From Crambe crambe (Eukaryota; Porifera; Demospongiae; Poecilosclerida; Crambeidae), in the NCBI GenBank assembly GCA_963924555.1, contig OZ004594.1, positions 3,813,563-3,877,562 of the forward strand: a stretch of 64,000 bases of DNA, given 5' to 3'. Below the pieces are notes generated by a model, which did not search any database, had not been told where the DNA came from, and saw only the letters and a program-made list of their open reading frames with translations. Shown piece by piece: positions 51,801-62,271 of the stretch (positions are counted from its first letter, which is position 1; each line of letters begins with the position of its first letter). Both the position numbers and the translations under genes were made by a program.

Positions 51801-54309
51801 TAGGTACTGTTAGAAAGGTCCGAGGGAAGAGGTACGTAGGGTAGGTACTGTTAGAAAGGTCCGAGGGAAGAGGTATGTAGATACTGTACACATGCATTGT
51901 GAGTGTGGGGATAATTTCTATGGAGGGAACTGACTCAACTAGCTTCCCAGCATACATTATTGCATAGGAACCTTTTAATAGAGATACATACGGGGACAAT
52001 TAACAGGATAAATGCAGCATTTTCCTGTTGGTCTAGAGGGGTGTCTCGATTAGAGAGGTGAGAGGTGTCTTGATAGAGAGGTGTCTTGATTAGAGAGGTG
52101 TATTGATTAGAGAGGTGTCCTGATTAGAGAGATGTCCTGATTAGAGAGGTGTACTAATTAGAGAGGTGTATTGATTAGAGAGGTGTCCTGATTAGAGAGA
52201 TGTCCTGATTAGAGAGGTGTCCTGATTAGAGAGATGTCCTGATTAGAGAGATGTCCTGATTAGAGAGGTGTACTAATTAGAGAGGTGTATTGATTAGAGA
52301 GGTGTCCTGATTAGAGAGATGTCCTGATTAGAGAGGTGTACTAATTAGAGGTGTCCTGATTAGAGAGATGTCCTGATTAGAGAGGTGTACTAATTAGAGA
52401 GGTGTCCTGATTAGAGAGGTGTCCTGATTAGAGAGGTGTACTAATTAGAGAGGTGTACTAATTAGAGAGGTGTCCTGATTAGAGAGATGTCCTGATTAGA
52501 GAGGTGTACTAATTAGAGAGGTGTCCTGATTAGAGAGGTGTCCTGATTAGAGAGGTGTACTAATTAGAGAGGTGTCCTGATTAGAGAGGTGTCCTGATTA
52601 GACAGGTGTCCTTATACTCACCTTTACAATGCTGGTGTGCACATGTTGAACACTACAAGGAGACAGATTCCTTGAATGGTAGATACATACTGTGACAATG
52701 GCACGATTCTAGGAGACAGCTTTTTTTCACTATACGTAGGTGTTACGTCTCAATAGCTCTTCAGGTATTATAGATATGTAGGCCTAGACTCGTTTAAAAA
52801 AAAAAACAACTCTCCAATCAGAATGCTTTTCTATGTCCTACTGCATTGTATAGTGAGTGAAACCTCCTCAACATGGACTCACTGAGCCTCTGTAATCAGG
52901 GCACCTCTCTAATCAGGACACCTCTCTAATAAGAATACCTCTTACACCTCTCTGATCAGGACACCTCTCTAATCAGGACACCCATCGAGACAAAATTTGT
53001 AGCTTCTGAACAAATCCTCTACTCTATACAATGGACTATCATTATGTTTGTCAACCATTACCTACTCATCATGAAATGTACGTGACTCAATAATCACCTC
53101 TTGAGTCCTTAAAGTATTAAACTAATGCCAGTAAAAGGTCCAAATCCCACATCAATGATCCCAGTTCCTTTACCAAACCAAACACCATAGGTTGCATTTT
53201 GCAAAGGCTTGAGCACTCATCAGTGACTTTCCTCCTTAGTATCTGGAGTTTAGCCAGTAACTTGATAACTATTATTACCTGTGCATGAAGTCACAAAAAG
53301 CCAAAAATAATGAGAAAAAATGTGCAGAAATAGTGGTGAGTCTGGAGCTGAGTCAGAGAGTGTCTGATTATTCTGTTTTCTTTCCTGTAGTGTTTCTTTG
53401 TGTGAGGTGGCAGAGGAACTGATAAAGGAGTGTGGCTCAAAGCTGCTAGCCATCACCAATGGGGCCCAGGGAAGCGTACTAGCCAATTCACAAAGTGTAG
53501 GTACTTCTATCCCACAAGGGGTACTACGTAGTGATACAGTAGGTCATATAGAGCTGCCGATAACAGGACATTTTTTTACCAGGACGAAAGGACCAATCAT
53601 AATGTGGCCAGAATGCTCAATATTAGATGAGCTGCAGTCCTGTCAAAATGTTCAGTCACACTGGAAAGTATCAGACATCATGTTATCATAGAGAAGCTCT
53701 GAGGAAGAAGAATTGTGATCAATAATCATTTCATATGCCTAGATTTTGAAGGTAGATGGTCCTCAAGTGTCCAACGTGATTGATACCACCGGTGCTGGAG
53801 ATGCATTTCTAGGGGGTCTGATTGTGGGCCTAAAGAAATATGGTCTACCGCAGGCAGAGGATGAACTCAGGTTTATTATATACTGTTGCTAATAGCAATA
53901 TTGTATATGGTAGTAGCCAAATAATGGGTCTCATAAAAGTTGGTATAGCAAGCAAAATATCAGCCACAATAAATAGCTAGCTAAGGTAAAGCGGGGCTAT
54001 TTCGAACGGCGGGGCTATTCCGTAGAGTCAAATATTTTCAAAACTCCACAAGCTTATGAGCTCTATTTTGAAAGATATATTCTAGATTATATCCTCCAAC
54101 GTTGAGCTCAGAAGTCTCAATAGTTTCAGAAATATTTGAACCTACGGAATAGCCCCACCGTTCGAAATAGCCCCGCTTTACCTTATATCCTGGGGGAAAA
54201 AATGTAATTTGTCATGTAATTTTTTAGAGTACTAGGTAAGATTGCCAATGCTTTTGGAGCTGCCTGTATCCAGAGTGTCGGTGGAGTGCCAGTGAAGGAA
54301 TCTTGGTAA
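45424..54309 (+). CDS. PfkB/ribokinase-family sugar kinase
   Basis: Twelve exons: 45424-45613, 47557-47593, 47656-47732, 47928-48026, 49127-49152, 49834-49930, 50619-50709, 51118-51163, 51651-51790, 53391-53496, 53743-53870, 54228-54309. Phases join; 372 residues ending KESW then TAA. Motifs: LGCGSNVVDHIYNV (N-terminal substrate strand), GGVTLNHLCWASLGGVPTGL (family glycine motif), GDDDLGRFI, AITNGAQGS, and the PfkB signature VIDTTGAGDAFLGG with its catalytic Asp. The family moves phosphate from ATP to a sugar, nucleoside or related alcohol; the substrate here is unknown. The N-terminal 35 residues before the domain are hydrophobic and their exact start is uncertain. The stop codon overlaps a perfect donor (TTG|GTAAGA), which would allow joining to the next gene; see findings. 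Intron 1 carries a Ginger-like transposon. Confidence 0.9.
45823..47358 (-). mobile_element. Ginger-like DNA transposon, internally deleted
   Basis: The ends are TGTCACGC and GCGTGACA, inside inverted repeats of about 100 bp (GGTCCCCC/GGGGGACC-rich), and the element is flanked by the 4-bp direct repeat GGCC (45819-45822 and 47359-47362). On the minus strand are spliced coding pieces: an exon ending at 46894 (RIIVRKSEVFF), 46647-46799 and 46436-46543, which together give an integrase H2C2 zinc-binding domain (SCHSEPTFGHLGLKK, FIWPGIIKDV, CDACQRC). A further exon at 46088-46412 resembles the end of a Ulp1-type protease (GQDPSTIRFDEAMMWQHL) plus a shortened PHD finger (YCTCRLPDDG, WNCGRC). The DDE integrase core is absent, so it cannot move itself. 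TGT...ACA ends and 4-bp duplications are features of Ginger elements. Confidence 0.75.
47781..47893. repeat. (CT)n microsatellite before kinase exon 4
   Basis: About 110 bp of CT with CCCT interruptions at both ends, ending about 30 bases before the acceptor CACAAAG at 47927. It probably serves as the polypyrimidine tract of that intron. Confidence 0.9.
48743..48802. repeat. (GT)n microsatellite in kinase intron 4
   Basis: About 30 GT dinucleotides; non-coding. Confidence 0.9.
49385..49505. mobile_element. Short inverted-repeat element in kinase intron 5
   Basis: AAAATTTTCGTGGATTTCATGGTTTTG and CAAAACCACGAAAAATTTTCGC face each other, with TACGGTAT-like and ATACAGTAT ends. About 120 bp, non-coding, probably a MITE fragment. 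Confidence 0.45.
49931..50250. repeat. Minisatellite starting at the exon-6 donor of the kinase
   Basis: About ten units of GTAAGCCCCTGTGATAATTAAAGCAGTGGTGG with length variants. The first unit begins with the actual splice donor GTAAGC at 49931, so later units are copies of the donor region. Confidence 0.85.
52025..52612. repeat. Minisatellite, 16-17-bp unit, kinase intron 9
   Basis: More than thirty units of GAGAGGTGTCCTGATTA and the variants GAGATGTCCTGATTA, GTGTACTAATTA and GTGTATTGATTA. Reverse-complement pieces of the same motif (CTCTCTAATCAGGACACC) lie at 52890-52985, probably from a mobile-element end. Non-coding. Confidence 0.9.
53982..54185. mobile_element. MITE with 44-bp inverted ends, kinase intron 11
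   Basis: 204 bp. The ends TAAGGTAAAGCGGGGCTATT and AATAGCCCCGCTTTACCTTA extend to about 44 bp of near-perfect inverted repeat. The interior is AT-rich and non-coding. Confidence 0.8.
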
Positions 54310-55264
54310 GATTTATGCTTGTGTGTGTGTATAATATAATTATATATCTGAGCATGTCCAGTAATTATTTTATTGTTATTATGCAACTTGGAAATGCATG
54401 ATTGCATGAATGTTTTCTAAAGCTACATTCTCAAATGAATACTAATCTCAAGCTACACAGTACAGCCGCATGGATGTGACCTGTTCACATCTTGGAGATT
54501 TTTAACTACCGGCAACAACATACGTAATATCTCAAAGACAAGTTATGGCTTGGTGCTATGCGAATTTTTGGCATTAATTATTGCTGTATGACTTTGATGA
54601 ATAATAATTTATTGCTATAAGAAGTTTATAGCTTAAGTCAGGGTGTGCCAGAACACAGGGTAATCCAGTTAGAACAGAAATCTCTGTAACTCTAACAATT
54701 CAAGAAGTTCCACTTCTACATGGACATACAGTCACCCAGTCACCGCAATTATCAACTGCTGCTGGGCTCATTTAAACCTGGGTAAAGAAGACGAATTATT
54801 AGCAGATGCACAGAATTTAAGATAGCATGTTATAGTCCAGTTTTATGATACCAGAGTAAGCTAGCTACTTGATCACATAAACTTTGAACTTTTCAACCAT
54901 GATAGGAGTTATAGAATTTGGACTCACTTTTTAATAGAACTCTGCATGTAGTTAGCCTATAGCTACCTCTGCTTAATTTCTTGCCACATAAATTAGAGCG
55001 CAAAAATTCCAGTGCGAAAATGCAAAGGTTAAAGCAAAGTACCAAAGGCATCATCTGCAGCAGAGGCTGAAGTCTAATCGCTACAGGCTGCAAAGTCAAT
55101 TAATTATAAAGCTAAGCTAAAAATCTAGTTGAATGAAAGCGTATTCACTCTCCAAGGGAAAACACAGCATGTTATGCCCCTGCACTTCACAGAAGAGTCA
55201 GAGTTCAGTGCAAGCATGATGGGGTGAAGGCATTGAAGAAGTCGAGGAAATACTTTGCAGCTAT

Positions 55265-55303
55265 GATGATGATGATGATGATGATGATGAATGATGATTA
55301 TAC

Positions 55304-55355
<52 letters not shown>
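55265..55355. repeat. (GAT)n and (AAT)n microsatellites
   Basis: Two adjacent trinucleotide runs: about nine GAT units, then about nineteen AAT units. Confidence 0.9.
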
Positions 55356-55780
55356 GTTTATTGTATTTCATTTGTATAGTAAACTACATAGACGATTACA
55401 GCTATTTTAATGAAATTCATAGCTAATCTATAATAGTGGGCTAAGTGCTTGAAATAGTGCTCTGTGTTAATGGCATGCGTGTAATTGCTAACCACTGCTA
55501 CGAAAACAACAACCAACTAAGTACTAGCTAACTACTAGCTAGCTATGCCGTGGCCTTATTCCTTCTTCTGCCCAGAAATGCAGTCTTTTTTTTTGATGTG
55601 CTAAGTTAGCCAGAAGCAGTGGAAGAGCTACTACTTTGGCTATTTATGAACAGCGTACTATTAGCATGTGATAGCATGCAGTAAATAGCACTCGGCTTCG
55701 CCTTGCGCTATTACCCCTGCATTACTCGTGCTATTAATCCCAAATACCACAGCTAACCATGCTATTACATAATACTAAAG

Positions 55781-55970
55781 TCTATTTGCATTCACCTTGC
55801 CCCTTGATCATTCACTATTATCTGCTATAACTTTAACCAAATTTATAGTTTAATGTATCAACAGAGAGCTGAGTATCCACTCTCTCTGATGGTGTTTGAA
55901 ATTTGGTTAAGAATTGAGAAAGTTATGGCAGATATAGTGAATGATCAAGGGGCAAGGTGAATGCAAATAG
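55781..55970. mobile_element. MITE with TCTATTTG inverted ends (best copy)
   Basis: 190 bp with ends TCTATTTGCATTCACCTTGC and GCAAGGTGAATGCAAATAGA, perfect inverted repeats of at least 20 bp. Diverged copies are at 18061-18248 and 38375-38486. Non-coding. Confidence 0.75.
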
Positions 55971-56029
55971 ACGATAATAGTATTTGCCATAACTTTTGGG
56001 AAGCCAAAAAAATTAACTGTCTTGGGTGT

Positions 56030-57150
56030 GGCACCATAGATATAAGATGTTTACGGGATTGGAAACGGATCACGTGCTCTCGTTAGCAACTAACAACCGA
56101 GGCGCGTTGACAGCTGAATGACATAGCACTTTTGTCAAAGTTGCTGTTCTGACAAGATCCGTGAGGTAAGACTTATGCCAATGATACTATAATACACTAG
56201 GGCATAGATTTACTGTATGAAATAAATTTTAGCTCAGATTTTCAAGTTTATTCCTACAAATACTACTGTGGTGGTTAATGGGACTGTAATCCCTCTCACG
56301 CTTGATGGAATCAATTGCTGTTGCCCATTTTCTGATCAAAAGGCATGTAAACTTTAGCTACATGGAATAGTAATGTTAGTTTTTGTATTAGCTGACATAT
56401 ATTGTCTCTAGCATTTGCAAGTGGTGTTAAAACTGTAATCCCTCTCCCAAGAAATAGATTAACAATATTGCAACTGTATTAGTGATTTCAGGGAAAGGAT
56501 AAAACAGTAAATGGAATTGGTGCATTCGTTTTCTATACAATAGTCATCCTATGGAGATGGCAAGCTTACTATATTTCCCCCCTAATATCCATAGGGTCCA
56601 CAGGACAGCTGACTGAGCCGAATTCTTGAGATGGATGGTGTCAAAATCCAACAGCCAAAAGCTGGAAGTATTGCAATAATGCTGATGAGGGCGAACTGAG
56701 CAGAAACTGGCGGATAACTTTGGGGCAAAATTATCTAGCTATAATAATAATGAATTTATGTCTAATTTTAATACCAAAAGTCATTCTGGCCTTTCTTTCA
56801 AATCAATCACATAAAATTAATGTATAATGAGTAATGACAGGTACTCATAGTTATAATTACAAGGAAAAAAGTTATAAATAATTAATAACTTCCTTCCTCA
56901 GACTCTCCAACTTCAACTCTCTGACTCTTCACTTCTTCAATACCTTCCCTTTAGCTTACTTGTACTATTCTGTGAGCTGTAGGGGCAGAACATCACTTTA
57001 ACTGCCTTGAAAGGAGTGAATATTGATCTCCTTTCACGGCCATTAATATAATTAATGCTGCATGCGCGTGCGCATCTGTCAACGCGCCTCGGTTGTGCAG
57101 TTCATTGGGCGTTTCCAATCCCGTAAAACCTCTTATATCTATGGTGGCAC
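56030..57150. mobile_element. Inverted-repeat unit of about 1.1 kb
   Basis: The left arm 56030-56113 (ACCATAGATATAAGA, TTACGGGATTGGAAAC, ACAACCGAGGCGCGTTGACAG) is repeated inverted at 57076-57150. A partial extra copy of the right arm follows at 57155-57187. No transposase is seen inside. It may be a non-autonomous DNA transposon or a promoter-bearing duplication. Confidence 0.6.
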
Positions 57151-57339
57151 CGCTGTCACGTCAACGCGCGCCTCGGATATCCAATCCCGTAAATTATAAA
57201 CCCGTCATCTTCTGGCTGGCCGGCCGGCTGGTATGCTTCACAGTCGCTAGGTAGTTTGTGTAGCTAGAATAACTAGCTATAGTCTACTTAAATCTAAGGC
57301 AACTGTATGCTCCAGTGCTAACTTCTTTCCTTGTCATAG

Positions 57340-59798
57340 GAGTACCATCCTGAAGTATCTCCCAATGTCATCTTCCCTTCCCAAGTACAATGGCATCTCT
57401 ACCAGCCCAAAGGCCAATGGAATCGAAACTTGTGATCACTCAGCCAGTAGTGAAGTAGAAGTCTATGCTAATTTCCATGATTCTATTAGAAAAGACTATG
57501 AAGGAATTAAGTATGTTGCAGAAGGACTGGACTCAAATGAAGTGAATAGATTTTTGGATTTGATTGATGAATGTGAGGGTCACCTTGTACTATCAGGCAT
57601 TGGTAAGTTAAATATATTAGGGTACTGGCAGTCTTGTATACATTGAATTAATAGGCAAAGGGTTGGGCTAGGATTAGTATTGAGTACTGTATTTTATATG
57701 CAAGTGTAGCACTTTTTTTGGGGGGGGGGGGGGGGGGGGGGTGCGTCTGGTAACAATTGCCAGCTGTTGTTGCCACCACAAAAATTCAATAAAGAGCTTT
57801 ATTTCGGGAAAGAAGAATTGTGTGTCTTCCAGCAGGTAGATCAGAATAACTAGCTGTGGACTAGTTGGACTACAAGACGCTTGAGTCGGCCATGCTACGC
57901 CTGATGAGTTGGGGGGTTGTAGCACATAAATAAGCTCTGCACAGCAAAGCATTCTCAGCTGGCTTTAAAATTTTAATTGTGTGCGCATACGCATGTGGTA
58001 AATTATTCCATTGCTCAATAATAATTAAATAAGGGAAAAATCAATTCTTGAAATGAAAAAAAGATGTAGGGATGACCACTGCTCAAAAAAGTAAGGAAAC
58101 AAGAAGGATGGAAATGGGATCAATCTTTGTTCTGTATATCCAGCCAACAATCCCTACATATACGTACATTACCTGAAGCTACCCGACGTATATGTAGGGA
58201 TTGTTGGCTGGATATACAGAACAAAGATTGATCCCATTTCCATCCTTCTTGTTTCCTTACTTTTTTGAGCAGTGGTCATCCCTACATCTTTTTTTCATTC
58301 CAAGAAATGATTTTTCCCTTACTTGTTCCTGGTCTTTTTTCCTCTCTTTTATAGTTTTAGCTATGTATAGAGTTCATTCTTCTATGTGTATGCAGGGTTC
58401 TCCAATAGTTCTCCAGCATCATTATCAACGAGTCAAGGTGTTGTGTTATTGTTGAGCTATACTTGGAGGTCGAAGGAAGATGCTGAAATAGAGTCTACCG
58501 TCGTGAATCTAAATCCTCGAGTCGATACAGTAGTCTATCTAGCTAGAGCTAGCTAGCTAACTTAACTGGAGACAGCTGAGTAATATTATAATTTCGAATA
58601 ATTGGATATCAAATACATGCGCATGCGTATTATAGAAAAGATGGCTTCCTAATTGAATTAGTCGAGTGCTGTGCTCCATAGTGTCTCCTTTTTCATCGAC
58701 TCTTTCGAGGATCAACGAGTAGAAAAGATCGTAGTTGGTAGAATTTGGAGTGGATTTGTCCAGAAATCATGGCTGTAGCTTGAGTGGTTCGAGAGATATG
58801 GTTGTCTAATAATAATAATAATAATAATAATAGAGAAGAAGAAGAATATAGCGATTTACCTGCTTGCCGTATTTCTGAAACGGTAAGCTCCCTGGTCCTG
58901 AAACTTGGTCTGCACATTGTAGTAGGCTCTAGTAGGCTGGATAATCATTCACAGTAGCTTTTGTTAGGTCTAAGTGGGAGAACTAGAATTTCACTTTAGT
59001 ATTAGTCTATAGGCGGCGCGCGCGGCCGTCCAAGTCATCCCTACATAGAGAGTGCTACCGCACTCTCTGATAATAATTAGTGTGCTACAGCAGTAACCTC
59101 TATAATTATAGTGGACACTTTGGGATCAGATTAATAGAGAGATTTCCATTCAATTTGTATTAGCAGTATGGTATGGTTCCTTGAAATATGTCCCTAATAG
59201 GGAGGTGTTCAAGTGTATTGTGTCCCGCACATAGAAAGTTCACTAAGAGAGTATTTCCTTGTTTCACCGATTGGCTGCTAGTCACTAGAAAGAAAAGAGG
59301 TACATATTGACAAAGATCGAACAAAGATAGGGAGGTCTGCTAGTCAGAATGGGAATGAGAGAGTTAGACCATATAATATTATAGATATAGAGTGGATAGT
59401 TGGTGATCTGTGTTGATCTGTTTTGCTATATCTGTAATTTTTATTATGTGTGAGTGTCCCAGGTAGAAATCATTAGCCACTTCATCATATCTTTAGCTCT
59501 CAATGACCACTCATAGCCTTGTATCTGAAATTTTGTGTAGGGATGTGGGACTATCATCAAAGTATGTTTGAGAAAAATAAACAAACAAAACAGCAAAGTT
59601 ATTCCTATCATGTGATTTAGCATGATATGAACCACATGCTTTTGATGCAGTGTGGGTTTATATTTATACTTGCAAATACTATACTTATTGTAATAGGTAA
59701 ATCTGGTCAAGTTGCCCAGCGATTCTCCAGTTCTCTCAGCTCTGTTGGGATCCCTTCTCAGTTTGTACATGCTGCAGAATGGGGCCATGGAGATCTTG
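57340..59798 (+). CDS. SIS-domain sugar-phosphate isomerase, KpsF/KdsD type (5' part)
   Basis: Two exons are visible: 57340-57602 (ATG at 57365) and 59697-59798, joined in phase 1; the second ends at donor GTATGT, so the gene continues. From the ATG, 113 residues are seen. VLSGIGKSGQVAQRFSSSL followed by GIPSQFVHAAEWGHGDLG is the nucleotide-free sugar-phosphate-binding start of SIS domains in arabinose-5-phosphate isomerases (KdsD, KpsF, GutQ). The preceding helix region (EGLDSNEVNRFLDLIDEC) also fits. These enzymes interconvert ribulose- and arabinose-5-phosphate. I found no third exon up to 64000; intron 2 may be very long, or the gene may be interrupted by the mobile elements downstream. 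The exon start at 57340 is an acceptor whose frame is open and compatible with the kinase upstream. Confidence 0.8.
58028..58323. repeat. Near-perfect palindrome, 138-bp arms, 20-bp loop
   Basis: The left arm 58028-58165 and right arm 58186-58323 are reverse complements with very few mismatches (for example TCCCTACATATACGT / ACGTATATGTAGGGA at the tip). It lies inside the intron between the two SIS exons, so the transcript would contain a long hairpin. It may be a MITE or a source of double-stranded RNA. Confidence 0.9.
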
Positions 59799-60766
59799 GT
59801 ATGTGTATATACAAGCATAACTTGGAATATGAGTATAATAATATTATGTGTATTGCATATTTTTGGTTGTGGGTGTTAGTGCCATTCATACTGTTCTGGT
59901 GCTGAACTACTATAGACCATTTTTTGTCGGGGGTGTGTAGTCACATGATACCGTAGAAGGTATGATGATCCTTACCTAAAAATCGTTCTTATGTAGGGCG
60001 GAAGCTTCGAAGCTGGCTAGCTGTATTGAAGAATGCCTTCTAGTTGCTGTACAATAGGCTGCACTAAGCAGTACAGCAAAGAAAAAGGACAGATTACTAT
60101 CAATTAAAATCTCCAAACTGGATACTTGGCCACTTAAACATCATCAATCCAGGTACCACAGTACCATATGGATCAGGTCTTCTTTGTCAATCTTGAGCTT
60201 TTCAGCATACCTTCTTTCTAGAGAAGTACAATAGGATCGCGTAAAATGCTCTGGTACAGGCATCTATAGCTTGCTGTCTGAAAATAGTATTACTTTTCTA
60301 TTAGCTGCCATTATTTCTTGCCCTACGCAACATGCGACTAGCGCACGCCCTAGCTAATCGCGTGGGTGGGTCTATCATGTGAGCTTATGAGTCACACCCC
60401 TGACAAAAAATGGTCTATAGCGACCACCTCTGGGTCACATAAAAGGGATATGAGACCTGTATCAGGGTTCTCCCCAAAGGGGTGTTACAGAGGTGCACTG
60501 ATGGGGGCCCATTTTTCTTTCATGTGGTTAAAAAAACAATGTATTTTCAATGTGGTATTCAAGCACCGCTCTGATCAGTTTCGGGGAGAACCCGGAGGTC
60601 AATTTGGAACACAACCATGTGATAGTCCATGGTCTGTATTCTATATGGTTGTCATCAAATGCTTCCCCTTCCCTATTAAATTTCATTATGCTATTCTCCA
60701 ATGCCAGCCTGAGCTAGCCACTGCTATTTGAGAAACAGTACAATTTAACAAGTTTTGAGATAACTA
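59799..60766. other. Non-coding stretch after the last visible SIS exon
   Basis: About 1 kb with no supported exon. It holds the CAGGGTT-ended MITE at 60463-60593 and otherwise unremarkable sequence. Confidence 0.5.
60463..60593. mobile_element. CAGGGTT-ended MITE (second copy)
   Basis: The ends CAGGGTTCTCCCC and GGGGAGAACCC are inverted. The interior matches the element at 15758-15909 (TTTTTCTTTCATGTG, TCTGATCAGTTTC). Non-coding. Confidence 0.7.
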
Positions 60767-61413
60767 TTAAGGGTGCTTGCAATAGCAACGCCCGTGCTTC
60801 TATTTCTAGAGTTTGAAAAGGTTGTCCTGCACTTATACTGCAGCTAGTTGGATAATTTTATAGTCTTATCTTCAGATAGGATCAAGCTACACACTATGTA
60901 ATAGTTATTAAGAGAGGGTGGGGCATGGTGTGGCTAAAATACCTTAAACCATAAAATTTTGATTACTTCGTACATCTCAGGAATCACTGGTTCGAATCAG
61001 CTCATTTTTTGCATGCAGCTTTCATAAGTTAAGGTGATCAACGTAACAGTTAATTTTTTTCTATATCTAGCTTAGACATCTCAAATCACAAGGTCGGGCA
61101 TGAAAAAATAAGCATAAACTAAAAATTAATATTGAAATTCAGAAAAACTCAATGTTATGTTGTAGAATACAGATAGAAGGTGTCTGAGAGAAAAAATTAT
61201 CCAAGTAAGTCCAACAGTTCCTGAGAATTACAGGCATTAGCAAAGTTGTTCATAGCACCCACGAAAATTAGGCAATATTTAAAATTTTTGGTGTGTGTGG
61301 TAGTGACATGGTACTGTATAGCTAGGATATTTTGCTTATTGCTGCTCTAAACAGCTCTGGAGTTATACTCCCCTAGCAACCATGCGTGGGCGGAGGGTTG
61401 CAAGCACCCTTAA
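60767..61413. mobile_element. TTAA-flanked inverted-repeat element 1
   Basis: 647 bp including the TTAA at both ends: TTAAGGGTGCTTGCAA and TTGCAAGCACCCTTAA. TTAA is the insertion target of piggyBac-type transposons. Near the right end it shares CCCTAGCAACCATGCGTGGGCGGAG with element 2. No open frame of note. Confidence 0.7.
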
Positions 61414-61527
61414 CATGTTAAGGGTGCAGGCACATAGTAACCAAGGCATGCGCTAGTACAAGCACTAATTAACCACAAACACTACCGCGCTAAAATAACA
61501 GATAGTAAACACAATAGCAGCTGCTGC

Positions 61528-62271
61528 TTTAGCCTCGTTCCCAGGCTCTCAGTGAAACGGGGAAATGTGGGGGCGGAAAGGAGAGCCTGGTTTCTACTGC
61601 ACGCATGGCGTGTAAATTTTGACCACATAATTATATTCATAACATGATTGATGATGTAATTATTAAGTAAACGTCACAATTAGTACAAACTGCGAAATTG
61701 CATGTTTGTGTGAGCAGAGTGCAGCCATTGCCTTGTTCAGCAGTTCTGGATTATCATAGAAGTGGGCTTTTAGGATCAACAAACTCCTGGATGTCCCTGA
61801 GCTAGCTCCAGATGACCCCTCCCATCACACATCTGTCAAGCTTGCAAGAGGAGAATAGTTTCCTTGGAGAAGGCAACTGCAAACATTATCTTCTTTGCGG
61901 AGATCCCTTGAGAGCAGGGGCACGAACATATCCTTGCCATCAAATACAGCTCGGATAGCCAGCTTCTGCTCTTCCTTCAGCAATAGTTCGGGTAAACCAA
62001 GCATTGACAGGGCATGAGAAAGCGCTTGCGGATAGTGGGAACTTGAATCGCTTGAAGAAACGCTAGAAGAAACACTCTCAGAAACAAACTCGCCATCTTG
62101 CACAAAAAAACTCTGATTAGACAAAATAATAATTATGATGAAATCAAAAACGGGAAAGTACGGAGGGAATCCAAATCCCCCGGAATGTGAGGGATCCGGT
62201 CTGCAGTAGAAACCAGGCTCTCCTTTCCGCCCCCACATTTCCCGTTTCACTGAGAGCCTGGGAACGAGGCT
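61528..62271. mobile_element. Fold-back element with about 70-bp arms
   Basis: The left arm 61528-61600 (AGCCTCGTTCCCAGGCTCTC ... GGTTTCTACTGC) is repeated inverted at 62203-62271 with about one mismatch or indel. It carries a helicase fragment on the minus strand. Nested in TTAA element 2, so it is the younger insertion. Confidence 0.8.
61825..62104 (-). pseudogene. RecQ-type helicase N-terminal fragment captured in fold-back element
   Basis: The minus strand reads DGEFVSESVSSSVSSSDSSS and then LGLPELLLKEEQKLAIRAVF followed by DGKDMFV. This is the helicase Q-motif pattern (L-x-x-E-Q-x-x-A-I ... G-x-D-x-F-V) that precedes Walker A in RecQ-like enzymes. The expected P-T-G-x-G-K-S is missing: after DMFV the sequence diverges. 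So it is a fragment, not an enzyme. Confidence 0.6.

Larger units (their letters stand above)
54310..57339. other. Gap between kinase and SIS gene (or their shared intron)
   Basis: 3.0 kb with no coding exon that I can support. It contains (GAT)n and (AAT)n runs at about 55265-55355, a MITE at 55781-55970, and a 1.1-kb inverted-repeat unit at 56030-57150. A TATA-like TTATAAA lies at 57187-57193, followed by a possible non-coding exon border (GCTAG|GTAGTT) near 57251. That is consistent with a separate promoter for the SIS gene. Confidence 0.45.

Noticed and set aside
60985-61010. tRNA-like GGTTCGAATC
   Set aside because: No cloverleaf arms can be drawn around it, and it lies inside a TTAA-flanked element.
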